From Anthoceros angustus (taxonomy: Eukaryota > Streptophyta > Anthocerotopsida > Anthocerotales > Anthocerotaceae): a stretch of DNA of 64,000 nucleotides. Under the pieces are notes generated by a model, which worked only from the letters and a program-made list of their open reading frames with translations, had not been told where the DNA came from and searched no databases. Below are positions 53,466-64,000 of the stretch, one piece after another; position 1 is the first letter of the stretch; every line of letters begins with the position of its first letter. A program made the position numbers and the translations under genes. The stretch is from contig MU008172.1 in assembly GCA_010909165.1 (NCBI GenBank), forward strand, positions 558,001-622,000, given 5' to 3'.

Positions 53466-54959
53466 CACTCAACTTTAACACATGCAATCGTCGTTTCGTC
53501 TAACTCATAACGTTCACGAGGCCGGTGTGGCCAAGCGTTTAAGACCCGTTTGCGTGGTATCGTTCCGCCGTCACTCGTTCCTTTAGTCCGTTCCTCTCAT
53601 CACTCTCACTCGCTCATCAACCTTGGAAAAGAGCATGCTTACTGCAGTCCGGACCTCCTCCGTTGCTCAGCCTCTCCGTCAAGGCTCTGCCGCCCTCCGG
53701 GTTCCTCCGGCTCACGTTCGGTCCACCCGCTCGTCTTGCTGCGGGCGAACGGGTCCCCGATCGCTCTTCCACTGCACACACCACACGTTAGGGTCGTCAC
53801 GGGACCTTGATCGATCTCTCGGGGCGTGCACCTTTCGATGACTCGGGACTCACGTTAGCATGAAGACACACAAGGGTGCAGAAAGCGGCATCAACACCAA
53901 GAGAAGATGATTTATTGAGCGACCTCGGCCCTCTTATACTACGCCCAAGTCGGCGTCTTTATTACACCTATTACAGTGGTGGCCAGCTCGATCATGTCGA
54001 CCGCCTACCATCCTATTCCTCCCTCCTATCTCCTTCGTCGGCGGTGGGCAGGAAGGTCACAGGTTCCGTCTCGGTATTGGTGGTCAATCTCCCGTCAGAT
54101 TGCTGCGGATGATCCGCGAGGGCCCCTTCCTCTTCCGGAATCACATCGGGTTGGGCTACCGTGATCGGCGACCCGTTACCACAACGTCTTCCCCAGCCCC
54201 GGTGGGTCCCCTCCGGTAGAATACCGTGGCTCCCCGGCGTAAGTCGGAGGGACTCCTCCTTGCTTCTGAGTCGGACCTCGGGGTCGGTCTCGACTCGTCG
54301 AACTTGAGTCGTTCAGTCAGTCTGCCGGTCGGTCTCATCTGGGGTTCGGACCTCGGGGTCCGAACTTATTCGGTCCGGTCCCCAAGCTCGGACCCCTTGT
54401 CTGCGGACCACCTCTTGCTAGGCCTCATCCCTACCCAGGCCCTTGTCTTGGGTGGGTTGGCTTCTCCTTCCGCCTTTGGGGCCCCCATCTCTATCCTCCC
54501 GGCGGGTTGCGGTGGACTTACCCCGAGGTCCGTTGTATTGGCGCGTCTGCTCCTCCTGAGGCTCTTCTCCCCATGCCGTCGTCTCCAAGCAGGCCACTAG
54601 GGTCCCGTCTTTGTCCCCATGTCCTTCATCCCATCCCCAGGCCTTAGTCCAGGTTTGTGGCGGGAGGCTTGCCTTAAGGAGCTCGGTGGTGGGCAAAATC
54701 CGAGTCAATTTCTTTGGATTGCCTCTTCCACATGTGCCCGAGCACCGATACTCCTTTCGCCATTGGTGCTCAGGCGTCTTGTCTTCTTTGGACCATCTCC
54801 CCCAGTTCGTGGGCCGGGCGAATCTCATGAGGCCACAAGGGCGCCTCGGTCACCTCACCACGCATTGTTGCTCACTTTGCTCCGGCTCCGTCGTTTCGCT
54901 CTGCTGACTTACACCGCCGCCGCGGCGCTCCTTCCGCCTTCCTGGACGGCGGCTTCTTT

Positions 54960-56150
54960 TGCGTCCGGTGCTCTCGCTCCCGTTCATCACGGCCTTTAGC
55001 TCGCCATCTCCTCTCAGCGGTGAGGCTCTGCCGTGCGTGCTTCGTCGAGTCCTTCTCCATTTCGGCGTCTGCTCCTTGTTCCATCGCCTTACCTCCTCCG
55101 TCCCGCCCAGGCTGGAGCCGCTCTATCTCGTTCGTGATCGTGATCACGCCTGCAGTGCCATTCCGCTCAATGGTAACTTGGGCTGCGACTCGAGTCTCTT
55201 CTTGCGGTCTTCCATCTCCTGCCGCTGTTGCTCCACCTCGCGCAACTGAGTCCGGAGATCCTCCATCTCCTTGTCGCGGGCTTCCTTCTCCTCGGCATGG
55301 CTGGCCCGCACCTGCTCCGCCGCCTCCTGCTCCGTCTTCAGGTTAGCCGCAGCTATCCCTGCCGTCTCCCTCCACCGGTTTCGATCACGCCGATAGTGAT
55401 CGCGGTCGGTCTTAGCAGCGGCTTCCGCCTCCCTCGCCGCCTTCACACCCGCCCGGACTTGGTGCTGGTCGGTAGCCGCCTCGGCCGGTCGCGAGCCTTC
55501 TCGCTTGCGCGGGCCTCCTCACCGCCTGCGCTACCCCTCTCCGCTGCGGAGGTCTTGACCAGCGCTTGGGCCTCACTGTGCCGGTGCTCTCGCTCCCGTT
55601 CATCACGGCCTTTAGCTCGCCATCTCCTCTCAGGTCGGGCAACTCTGCCCGGTGCTTCGCCGGTCCTTCTCCATTTCGGCGTCACGCTCCTTGTTCCATG
55701 CCGCCTTACCTCCTCCGTCGCCAGCTGGGCCGCTCTATCTCGTTCGTGATCGTGATCACGCCTGCAGTGCCATTCCGCTCAATGGTAACTTGGGCTGCGA
55801 CTCGAGTCTCCTGCGGTCTTCCATCTCCTGCATTGCTCCACCTCGCGCGGAGTGGAGATCCTCCATCTCCTTGTCGCGGGCTTCCTTCTCCTCGGCATGG
55901 TGGCCCTTTGCTCCGCCGCCTCACCTCCGTCTTGAGCGGCTATCCTGCCGTCTCCCTCCACCGGTTCGATCACGCCGATAGTGATCGCGGTCGATCTTAG
56001 CGGCTTCCGCCTCCTCGCCGCCTTCACACGGCTTTGACTTGGTCGGTCGGCCGGGCCGCCTCGGCCAGTCGCGAGCCTTCTCCTTCTCGGGCCTCCTCTG
56101 CCTCCTTCCGCTACCCCTCTCGCTGCGAGGTCTTGACCAGCTTGGGCCTC
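54960..56150. repeat. About 600-bp tandem duplication inside the GC-rich element
   Basis: Units from about 54960 and 55579 both start ccggtgctctcgctcccgtt and end near gaggtcttgaccagc(g)cttgggcctcactg. They differ by many small indels. The coiled-coil ORF is intact in unit 1 (55144-55446) and broken in unit 2. Confidence 0.92.
55144..55446 (-). pseudogene. Coiled-coil ORF of the GC-rich element
   Basis: 100-residue frame, AAREAEAAAKTDRDHYRRD, then AEEKEARDKEMEDL and LREVEQQRQEMEDRKKRL: heptad-like Leu/Met spacing and a dense Glu/Arg pattern of a coiled coil. Typical of the central part of gag-like ORFs in large plant retroelements. The frame is part of a longer decayed ORF. Confidence 0.5.
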
Positions 56151-57344
56151 ACTGCTTTGCTCACCCGGTGAAGAATTTAGTCCGTCTGTCGAATGGACGG
56201 ACTTCTCTTCGGCCTCCGTTTCCCTTCTTGATGCGGCCGAGCTTCCTTCCTCCTCGCCTCTGGGCCGCCTCCAATTGCTCACGGAGGGCACCATCGCCTC
56301 CTTGTGGCTTCCACTTCACAGGTCTTCTCGGCTGTCCATGAGACCCCAGGCATCTGCCAGTAGCAGGAACCCGTGTCTCTTCCACGGCCGCCATTGGTGA
56401 GGCCCCAAAAGTCCGTAGTGGGAGGCGGGCATCTCACGGTCCGCCAGGACCTCCATACCCCATGATCCGGGAGGCAAGTCGGGGGTTCTCCGGACCTAAT
56501 CGGGTCCCTTAGGTCTGATTGGGGGTCGGAGCTTCACCCTCCTTGGCCCTCTTGGCCAATTCCTTATTCGCCTCTTAGTCACAGGGCTCGGAGGGTGAGG
56601 GGGTTCGAGGCGGCCCCTTGCCTCTCCCGGTCGGCAGGCCCGGCTCAGTGGGGTTCTTGCGGTGACCTCCTGCTCCTTGGCGGCGTCCTTCGCCTTCTCA
56701 CGCCTCCTCTTGACCTCTTGCCACGTGGGCGGGGCAGCCTGAGCCGTCAGAGTCTTTGCGTTGGCGGGTGGCCGTCTTAGCCTCTTGATTGCCGGGAGTT
56801 CGTCGGGGCTCCTCTCTGCCGTTGTGGTGGTGGGCTGGGCGGGGCCGTCTCTGCTTGCCTGCTCGGCGGCACAAGAGGAGGAAGCGGGGATATCTTCCAC
56901 ACTTCCCTAGGTGGTGAGGGGTCCGTTCGCGTATGGAGTCAGGTGTCCTTCGATCGTCCTCCTCCGGACCCGTTTGGCCCTAGGGGTCGGGCCTCTACCT
57001 CAGGCGCCTTGCCCGCCGCCTCCTGCTCCTTGTTGGCCGCCACCCTTTCCGGGCGCCGCTCTACCTCCCCATCCTTGAGGTCGTAATGTCCCCATACATG
57101 GATCGGTATGGGGATAGTCGACAGTGGCTTCTCGCTCCTCGACTTGGGCCTCACAGGCTGAACGGCGAAGATGATCCTTCCCCAGTCTTGCCCCAGCCCG
57201 GCATGCGGGAACACCAATAATTATCACCAAGGTGATCCACCTTGGTGAGCAAGTTCCATGGACAATGATCCGGGCCGCCTCACCCTTACATCCGGCGGTC
57301 AGGCATCAACCGACCGTTGGTTGTTCTGCGTTAAGACTTCGGCA

Positions 57345-58050
57345 TCGCCGCCCTTGCGCCTCTATCTTTCCCTCGCCTTGAGGGGTTGGACTCGCCCCAA
57401 TCTCTTGGCGGGTAAGCCGCCCTCGGGACCTCAAGGTCCACCTCAGGATCCTCCAGGATCCTCCGGAGGTTCTTGGATCGAACCTCCTTGTTGGCCGCTG
57501 CCAACATCTTCCGGGCGAACTCCCGGACTAGGGTGACATCACAAATGTCCGACGACTGGAACACGTCTAAGTGCCACTCTTCGACCAATCCTCCCGCCTC
57601 CTCCAGCCACGGCCCAAAGTCCGGATAGCGCCGGGTTACAATGTTGCGCTCTACCAGGTTCCATGGCTCCCATACCTCCATGACCTTCTTGGGTCCCGCC
57701 GCCTATCTTTCCCTCGCCTTGAGGGGTTCCGGACTACGCCCAATCTCCTCCTCCGGCGGTGTAAGCCACCTCGCCTCGGATCCTCCAAGGTCCACCTCAG
57801 GATCCTCCCGGAGGTTCTTGGATCGAACCTCCTTGTTGGCCGCTGCCAACATCTTCCGGGCGAACTCCCGGACTAGGGTGACACTGTCAAATGTCCAGAC
57901 AGCCTGGAACACGTCTAGGTGCCACTCTTCGACCAATCCTCCCGCCTCCTCCAGCCACGGCCCAAAGTCCGGATAGCGCCGGGTTACAATGTTGCGCTCT
58001 ACCAGGTTCCATGGCTCCCATACCTCCGCAGCCTTCTTGGGTCCCATCGC
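57345..58050 (-). repeat. About 345-bp tandem duplication of the gag-like N-terminal domain
   Basis: 57345-57690 and 57700-58045 encode the same segment (VEVWEPWNLVERNIVTRRYP, WLEEAGGLVEEWHLDVFQ, LVREFARKMLAAANKEVRSK). Unit 2 (right) is upstream in the coding sense and has the start MGPKKAAE. The nucleotide match is near perfect over 57830-58025. Confidence 0.93.
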
Positions 58051-58395
58051 CTTCTTCTCCTCGGCTGTGGCGATTGTCGAGATCGGCGCGATCGCCCTCT
58101 TGGCTGCGTTGTTGCTCCAACGGTGAGCAGCGGGTGCTGGCGGAGATAGCGCCGGGCGGTTGCGGGCGCAGAGGCTGCGGTGTCTCGGTCGCGCGGAGAA
58201 AATGACCCTCCTCGTCGGCCGGGGGAGTAATGCTGGGCGGGAGGTGCCTCTTCCACTGTCGTGCGCGAGTGGCTTACTCGCCTTACGCGCCCGCGTACTG
58301 CGGCCTTCTGCTTGCGTCGCGCGTGAATACACACCGCCTGCGGCCCCTGGTATGGTCACCTGCTGCATGCCCGACCTCCACTCAGGGCCGTCCAC
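57703..58395 (-). pseudogene. Gag-like ORF, N-terminal part (230 aa)
   Basis: Residues 1-115 are low-complexity Arg/Ala/Pro. From AMGPKKAAEVWEPWNLVERN the sequence becomes globular: DFGPWLEEAGGLVEEWHLDVF, TLVREFARKMLAAANKEVRSK. Probable true start at MGPKK (about 58045). It ends in a frame broken by the tandem duplication junction. Domain identity is inferred from pattern only. Confidence 0.5.
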
Positions 58396-58657
58396 GTGGC
58401 ACCGCTCAGTCTGACTTCACGACTCAACTTCTAAATTACTTTCCCTGGCGTACTTATCTGTTTTGACGGTGAGGTCGGACTTATCCGATACCGCGATCCG
58501 TAGCTCGTCGTAGTGGTATCGGGGTCCGTTACCACTCCGGTCAGGGTACACTCAGACGATCCAGGTCCGTCATTCTTATTCCTCCTTTTCCGCCTTATTT
58601 TACTCTTCGGTCCTACGAAAAAAACAAAACCCAACTTATTTCGCACTTGCTTAATGT

Positions 58658-58830
58658 GTAGGAAAACCTCAAGTTTGCACTCTATAAGGGTGTCCACAGC
58701 CCAAAATAGTAACTTCCTCAAGCTTGCATTATGTAAGGGTGTCCACATCCCTATATTATCAATTCCTCAAGTTTGCACTGTATATATCAGGGTGTTCACA
58801 CTCCTAATTAGTCACTTCTTAAAGTTGGGT
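58658..58830 (+). promoter_or_regulatory. TATA-module repeats upstream of MADS copy 2
   Basis: Same module order as 23640-23820 with divergence: cactctataagggtg, cattatgtaagggtg and gtatatatcagggtg are the three TATA-like cores. Two of the three are weakened relative to copy 1. Confidence 0.6.
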
Positions 58831-59040
58831 TCTATCCACAGTGGCCCTAAATGATCACTTCTTCTTATTCTTAGATGATCATAAAATTAACTAAGAATAA
58901 GAATCATAGATTCTTATTCTTAGTTAATCATTTTGAAGAAACTCCGAAATTAGGTTGGATATTTTCAATATCGTAATATATATCTTTCTCTTTGAACAAC
59001 AAGGGCAATGGGGAAAAGAAAAATAGATGCTACAAAACTG

Positions 59041-59172
59041 GTGGAAGACAGTTCTGCAAGAACTGTAGCATTTTCCAATGGAAAACAAGGCTTCCTTAAG
59101 AAAGCGGTGGAAGACATTACGCAAGAAGCTGTAGCATTTTCCAATGGAAAACAAGGCTTCCTTAAGAAAGCG
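59041..59172 (+). repeat. 66-bp tandem duplication within the MADS domain
   Basis: Two adjacent 66-base units; the last 40 bases are identical and the middle differs (agttctgcaagaac versus attacgcaagaagc). It adds 22 residues. Copy 1 has a single unit. Confidence 0.95.
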
Positions 59173-59669
59173 GCTGAATTGTGTACTCAATGCAATTTGG
59201 AAATGGGTGTTATCATTTTTTCGGAACACAACAACCTGTATACATATGCTCACCCGGACATGGATTATGTTATTCAGAAGTATTATGAATCTGAAAATAA
59301 TATTGATAATAATTATGGCTGTGAGGTTGACCCAGAAAATGTAAAAGCGATGGAAGGGACGATGAATCAATTAAATTCGGAATACCAGGAAATAAAAAAT
59401 ATCCTAGTTATGAGCTAAAGAAACGTGAGTTTTATGAAGATATCAATAATTAACATTCGAGCATGAAGGATGGCGTGAATAATTTTTGCATAGCAAATAC
59501 GAAGTATTTATCAATCAACCAATTGAAAGAAGGGATTGTTGAAATGGATGAACTTATAAAGGAATTACAATCAAAACAAGTTGAGATAGAAGCTTGGGAC
59601 GTAGAAACATCAATGACAGATGCCACTACGCAGGAAAGTGCAACTCTTGCACAAAACGCACAAGCGTTC

Positions 59670-59970
59670 CCCTGCCAGGGAACATACAATCATGAAGCAC
59701 GTTGTGCGTTCCCCTGCCAAAAACATACAATTATGAAGCACATTGTGCGTTCCCCTGCCAAAAACATACAATTATGAAGCACATTGTGCGTTCCCCTGCC
59801 AAGGAACATCCAATTATGAAGCACGAAATGCACAGTCGATCCCCTTCCAAAGAGCATCCAATTGTGAAGCACAAAATGCACATCCGGTCCCCTTCCAAGG
59901 AACATCTAATTATGAAGCACAAAATTCACAGTCGGTCCCCCTCCAAGGAATTTACAATTATGAAGCATTA
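59670..59970 (+). repeat. NYEA-type coding minisatellite, copy 2
   Basis: Seven units of 41-48 bp. The second and third are near-identical and lack a base each, making 41-bp spacing and destroying the gene frame. Confidence 0.9.
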
Positions 59971-60033
59971 AATTCTCATAATGAGCCAAACAATACAAAG
60001 TTTAGCTACATGACTTATCTGGAAATGATTTAG

Positions 60034-60485
60034 CAAATTCAAGCTCATTACAAAATTACTCTAGTTCATATGAACTAGAAAACTTTTGAACTTTATTTTA
60101 ATATTTTAATATGTGATCTTCCGTTTATTAAAAAGCGGGGGTCTCCTCTTGTAAGAGCCCTACGGGGTATGAACCCTGTGGTGCTTATTTTGAAATATAA
60201 CCTTTTCATTCCCTTTAATTAGCTTAACCCCATACGACTCAACTCACTCAAATCCAGCTTTTCAACCCATTTTCTTTGACATTGTAGACATGTTTGTAGA
60301 TACTAATTCATGTTGAGGTATTCTTTTATGGAAAATTATGCCTCTATATTGTAACATGGACCATGTTCTAGCACCCAATGACAATTGCAAACGGATATGG
60401 ACCATGGTCCATGTTTATTGGTGCATCACAAAGGCATTTTTCTTATGTGGTTTATATTTTGAGAAAAGAGTTTTAGAAATGGTAT
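60034..60485 (+). other. 3' flank of MADS copy 2 shared with copy 1
   Basis: Matches 24907-25560 except for the TTTTAATA expansion and about 100 bp specific to copy 1. The similarity fades after aaaagagttttagaaatggtatta at about 60485, which sets the right edge of the segmental duplication. Confidence 0.8.
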
Positions 60486-62219
60486 TAATTAAAATATTTT
60501 ATTTTATTTTCTGAAAAAAGGGCACATAGTCTAAAAAAAGACTTTTCCAATCGACCAAAAAATGTGGGCCATCGTATAAGTACGTACGTAGTAATGGCAT
60601 CTGCTTCTGCAATGGTTTGTGAGTTTTGTAAAAAATTCCTTCACGTTTTAACTGGATATATATGTGCATGACAATGGGTGCATATTTCTACAAAGGCTTT
60701 TCCTATTAAATTTTCTTTTTTTATAGATATATATGTATTGATTAATCCAAGATTAAGAGGAACCGAGATGAATAAAAACATATGATACATTTTATTTTCA
60801 CCAGTCATTTATATTCTCTCTATTTGTCATACGAATTATTCAGAGTTCACTTCAAACCGACCTCGGTTCAGTTTGAAGCGCGAGTCCGAGATGCCATAGT
60901 TCTGTAGGTAGTTTAGCTGGATTTTCGAGCTGAACTCTTTAATTCAAAACTAACAGCCCACTTGACGCTTAGTTCCATGAACTGAACTGAAATCAGTTTG
61001 AAACTGGGTCCGTAAGCGTCCGCTGTGTTCCGTTTGCAACCGTCACCATTCAAGGATAGGCTAGGTTGCCTTCCAAGTCGCCAATGAGGTGTCGCCATCC
61101 TCCATAATCCCCTGCTTGAACGCAGTGAGGATCCACCTCTGCACGGCTGAGATGCATCCAAATGCGGTGGCGAGATGTTCGAAGCTTGTTGGCCAGTGCC
61201 ACTGCCTGCAAATCATGATGCTGCACGTGTAACGATGCATCAACCAAAATGCAACATAACAGTATTTGTCACAGACTTCAGATTCTGTGTAACTAGAGGT
61301 GTTAAACCGTGTTGCTGACATCGTCTGGGACCGTGTTATACCCGACATAGAATACTGCGATATCCAAAGTCATAAAACCGCCTCATTTCCAGTAGTGCAG
61401 GTAGCATTGCGTGATCGATAAGAGCGACAACCTTCACCACCATGATGATTGAATGGTGGCAGTCCTCCAGCACCAGGGCCGACCCGCTTTCTGCTCCACG
61501 CCCTGCAGGGAACACCATGCCGCACCATTGCATTCCATCTCATAAGTTGCTAGCGCTAGCCCATCTGGAAGTTCCAATACTTGCACAGACGAGGTCCAGC
61601 ATACCTAATCCCGTCATATCCACCGCTCTAATCCATATCCAGTACCTACGCCCCAGCCCTAATCTGCATTCCCTGCACTTACGCTCTAGGCGCCTCCTGC
61701 TCACCCTCTGACCCTGCCCGCCACTTGACCTGATTTGTGTCTGAATGCCATCACTAGCCTAACCTGGGGAGTAAAACGGGTGTACTCGCTCTGACCACTT
61801 GCCGTTTCTACAAGGCTGATTACCTCGCGCCCCATATTACGCTCACATACCGCAGCATACATTGCTATGACCTCCATCGACTCCCTCGAATTGCTCAGTT
61901 TATGGGACTCAGGCCCTTGCTAGTAATTGTCCCCTTGGGTTGGGGACCCTGTCGCTTCTCTTATACCCTTTTTTTTTCTTCTCATCCCTTCCTAAGGGTG
62001 GACGGGACTCCCTAGAATGAGCTCGAAAGCACGAGAGTCAATGTTATGTAAAGGTAAAAGGTAAAAAGGAGTGTCGGAAAATCGCTGGGAGACGGGATCT
62101 AATGCATCTGACAGATCCAATAGGCCTTTTCGAGCAGGGGATCATAATATCGAGATCTTACGTTGTTCTCTTACAAACAGTATTGGTTATGTGCATTTCT
62201 GAGAGAATGTGTCCAAGAG
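60486..62219. other. Intergenic; possible uncharacterised minus-strand exons
   Basis: AT-rich up to 60840. At 61050-61533 several minus frames are open (VVKVVALIDHAMLPALLEMRRF; NKLRTSRHRIWMHLSRAE) with splice-acceptor-like ag sites near 61206, but no known domain. I see no decisive gene. Confidence 0.35.
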
Positions 62220-62425
62220 AGGGCCAATTAGGGGTGGTCAGGGTGGACTGCAGTTCTAACGGCATTTTAGAACGCCGCCTGCATGAATGCAGCCTTTTCT
62301 CTGGCAGTGCCCCTGGAGTGGAGCAGATGTGCCTGATTTCCTGATTTCGGAGTGTGGGCGACGAAGAGGAAGTTTGCAAGTTGGGGCAAAGAAGTGTGAA
62401 GCGTACAGCGCAATAGCCAGAAGCA
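62220..62425 (+). repeat. Diverged dispersed repeat, copy 2
   Basis: Partner of 21450-21625 (see there). Confidence 0.6.
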
Positions 62426-64000
62426 GGGTTCATAATAAACAAGGAGAGGCGTGTGGGGCACCACGCTCCTGGCACACGATCCCTGCAAATGGCAAGTGAG
62501 AGTCGGGGCCCGGGATGGATGGATAGCATAAAGTCAAGGGAGGCGCACAAAGCCTATACCGGATTCTCCACGTGGTTGGGAGTTTGTCCTGCGGGATCTG
62601 GTGCAGTGAAGGGCCTGCCTGTACTGTGAACTGAATGCTCCTCCTCAAAGCAAGCCAGGCTCACCAGAAGCGGATGAGAAGGAAGCCAGGAAGAAGATGA
62701 GGCATCCGGAGACGGAAGGTATCTGATCGCATTGCGCTGAGCTGCTGCCGGTACCGGAGCCGATGTGAAGAGTGCGAACTCGGTCCCACATCCGGCCGAG
62801 AATCAAAGCAAAGGAGGGCCACTGGCGTGAATGATATTTTTCCCGGCCTAGCACGATACGAGGCGGCGGGTCCCACAGCTCGCCGGGAAAGGCCAGACGG
62901 GACGGGACGGGACGGGGTTGCCGGGTTACGGGGTTCCTTCCTTCCATCCTTCCTTCCATAAGTTCCATGCCGACACGATGCGTCCTCTTCGGCTCCGGAT
63001 GAGAGGTCTCCATCCAGGGGCCAGGGCCAGAAGCCACCTGCCCAACGGCACCTGAAGGGCACCGTGATATTGGTAGCACCTGCTGCCAGCGGTGTCCCAG
63101 GATGCATGATTCCTTCCCCCCGGGCCCTTCTGGGCAGGGGCGAATGGCGTGCTTCTGCTTTCCGCCATGGCTTGCAAGCTAGGGGAACAAAAATGATCTA
63201 GGACATACTTTTACATACCAGGCCGCAAGTTTTGTACGTAGCCTGGCTCATTATCCATCCCGGATTCAACACGTCGTGTGGACGATCAGGGGAAGGATAG
63301 ATGCGCTGGATTCCCCGCCCCACCCACTGCCAGCCTTCTGTTTCTCTCTCTCTTCCTGATACACCACACGTTTGGAAAGACTTGCGAGATATGCGTGCTA
63401 CAGTGGATGCAGGCGTGCGCTTGTTGGAGAGGCCCATGGCATCGCATCGGCTTTGGGCAAGCAATGGCAGCAATTGCAGGCCCAGAGCCCTGCAGCAGCT
63501 CCCACTCCTTTGACCATCTTCTTCGTCTGCCATGTATGTAAATGCGATGCAAGCGTGCTATGTAATTAGTTGACCGTGGCCGCCTGCAAAGATCACCTCC
63601 AGAGCAGGCAGAAAGGGGCCTGGGCCCCCTGGGCTGGGACCCATCTCCAGGCATGGGCCCTGACCCGCTTCTGGGGCTACTTGCACTTGCACTTGTTGTC
63701 TTTCATTGCCCAGCAGGAGCAGGAGCAGGAGCAGCAGCAGGCGATGATGTCACCCTTCCGCTTGTGAGCTACACCTTTTCCCCTTTTAGCTATCTACCAG
63801 GCTACTGTTACCCCAGCCAGCCCCAGACTCCAACGAATCCCGACTCCAACCCGACCTCCCCCAGTCCCACCATTGTGTGTAGCTCTGCCACATCTCCTTG
63901 TCCTGGCCCCTGGCTTCTGGCAACACCTCTGCGACACACACGGAGTGCCATATCAGCTGCAGGCTGCGCTAGCCGGCTCTTCCCCTTGCTTGCTTCCGTC
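62426..64000. other. GC-moderate sequence with simple repeats; no gene recognised
   Basis: Contains a GGGAC run (62896-62917), a CCTTC-type run (62935-62960) and a GGAGCA run (63715-63742). Minus frames 62645-63107 and 63286-63654 are open but have no domain, and composition explains them. It could be promoter or UTR of a gene beyond the window. Confidence 0.4.

Larger units (their letters stand above)
53490..58630 (-). mobile_element. GC-rich retroelement with gag-like coiled-coil ORFs
   Basis: The minus strand encodes, in order, MGPKKAAEVWEPWNLVERN (58050), an N-terminal gag-like domain with WLEEAGGLVEEWHLDVF and LVREFARKMLAAANKEV, then a disordered charged region (56500-57200), and a coiled coil (DKEMEDLRTQLREVEQQRQE at 55220-55290). 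LVREF-type domains occur in gag-like proteins of plant retrotransposons. No pol motif was seen. It abuts the truncated left edge of MADS copy 2 at about 58630. 53490-54200 holds no recognisable gene. Confidence 0.55.
59008..60033 (+). pseudogene. Type I MADS-box pseudogene, copy 2
   Basis: Closely related to 23949-24906. The first frame (59008-59418) has the MADS domain with a 66-bp in-frame tandem duplication (59041-59106 and 59107-59172) that repeats the V-E-D...F-L-K-K-A DNA-contact helix, and K-R-K has become N-G-K in both units. A small deletion near 59395 shifts the frame to an early stop, and a nonsense change follows near 59450 (taataat-taa for taatagacaa). Downstream frames 59463-59777 and 59743-60033 keep the helical region and the NYEA repeats, again broken by 1-bp losses (ccaaaaacat for ccaaggaacat) in two repeat units. 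The final tail (NNTKFSYMTYLEMI) is intact here and out of frame in copy 1. Confidence 0.92.

Noticed and set aside
53521-53590. tRNA-like start (gccggtgtggccaagcg)
   Set aside because: No T-arm consensus follows, and the cloverleaf cannot be closed.
62645-63177. Overlapping minus frames as a gene
   Set aside because: No domain, skewed composition, and simple repeats inside.

Overview
This window is plant nuclear DNA. Three things support that: a spliced gene for translation initiation factor eIF3 subunit j with five GT-AG introns, an intronless gene for a chloroplast thylakoid-lumen PsbP-domain protein, and a pair of type I MADS-box genes. They sit in a large background of Ty3/gypsy, Ty1/copia and LINE retrotransposons. 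The introns are short (90-187 bp). I cannot name the species, and I see nothing bacterial, organellar or CRISPR-like.

Layout. 1-8250: plus-strand Ty3/gypsy remnants (gag, protease, reverse transcriptase, RNase H, integrase) repeated as three overlapping copies. 8250-9100: AT-rich repeats. 9100-14400: a degenerate, GC-rich, mostly minus-strand retroelement region. 14400-15270: another gypsy pol fragment. 15270-16905: intergenic repeats, including a 245-bp GGGCAA array and a 22-bp-arm palindrome. 17400-21060: the host gene island, with eIF3j on the plus strand (17911-19350) and the PsbP-domain gene on the minus strand (19991-20836) arranged tail to tail. 21450-23260: a dispersed repeat and a 5'-truncated LINE. 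23610-25560: MADS copy 1. 25560-58630: a retrotransposon block. 58635-60485: MADS copy 2, a pseudogene. 60490-64000: intergenic sequence with simple repeats and no gene I recognise.

The retrotransposon block is nested. A copia element (about 27.5-28.2 kb and 42.6-43.7 kb) is split just after its YVDD catalytic motif by a 14.46-kb minus-strand Athila/Tat-like gypsy element (28185-42643). That element has 4.2- and 4.5-kb LTRs, a 5-bp target duplication (cttag), a polypurine tract, a candidate primer-binding site and a decayed gag-PR-RT-RH-INT set. To its right is a second Tat-like element (about 46.3-53.3 kb) with two RNase H domains, an apparent in-place inversion of its RT core, and a tandem duplication of its integrase end. 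Next comes a GC-rich element (about 53.5-58.6 kb) with coiled-coil, gag-like minus-strand reading frames and two more tandem duplications.

The two MADS genes share promoter, coding and 3' sequence. They read as one tandem duplication later separated by about 33 kb of inserted elements. Copy 1 has an open frame with an unusual C-terminal peptide minisatellite. Copy 2 has a 66-bp duplication inside the MADS domain, frameshifts and stops. Almost every element here carries tandem copies that differ by small indels, often at CAG/CTG/CGG triplets, so local assembly or base-calling error must be excluded before the structures are read as biology.
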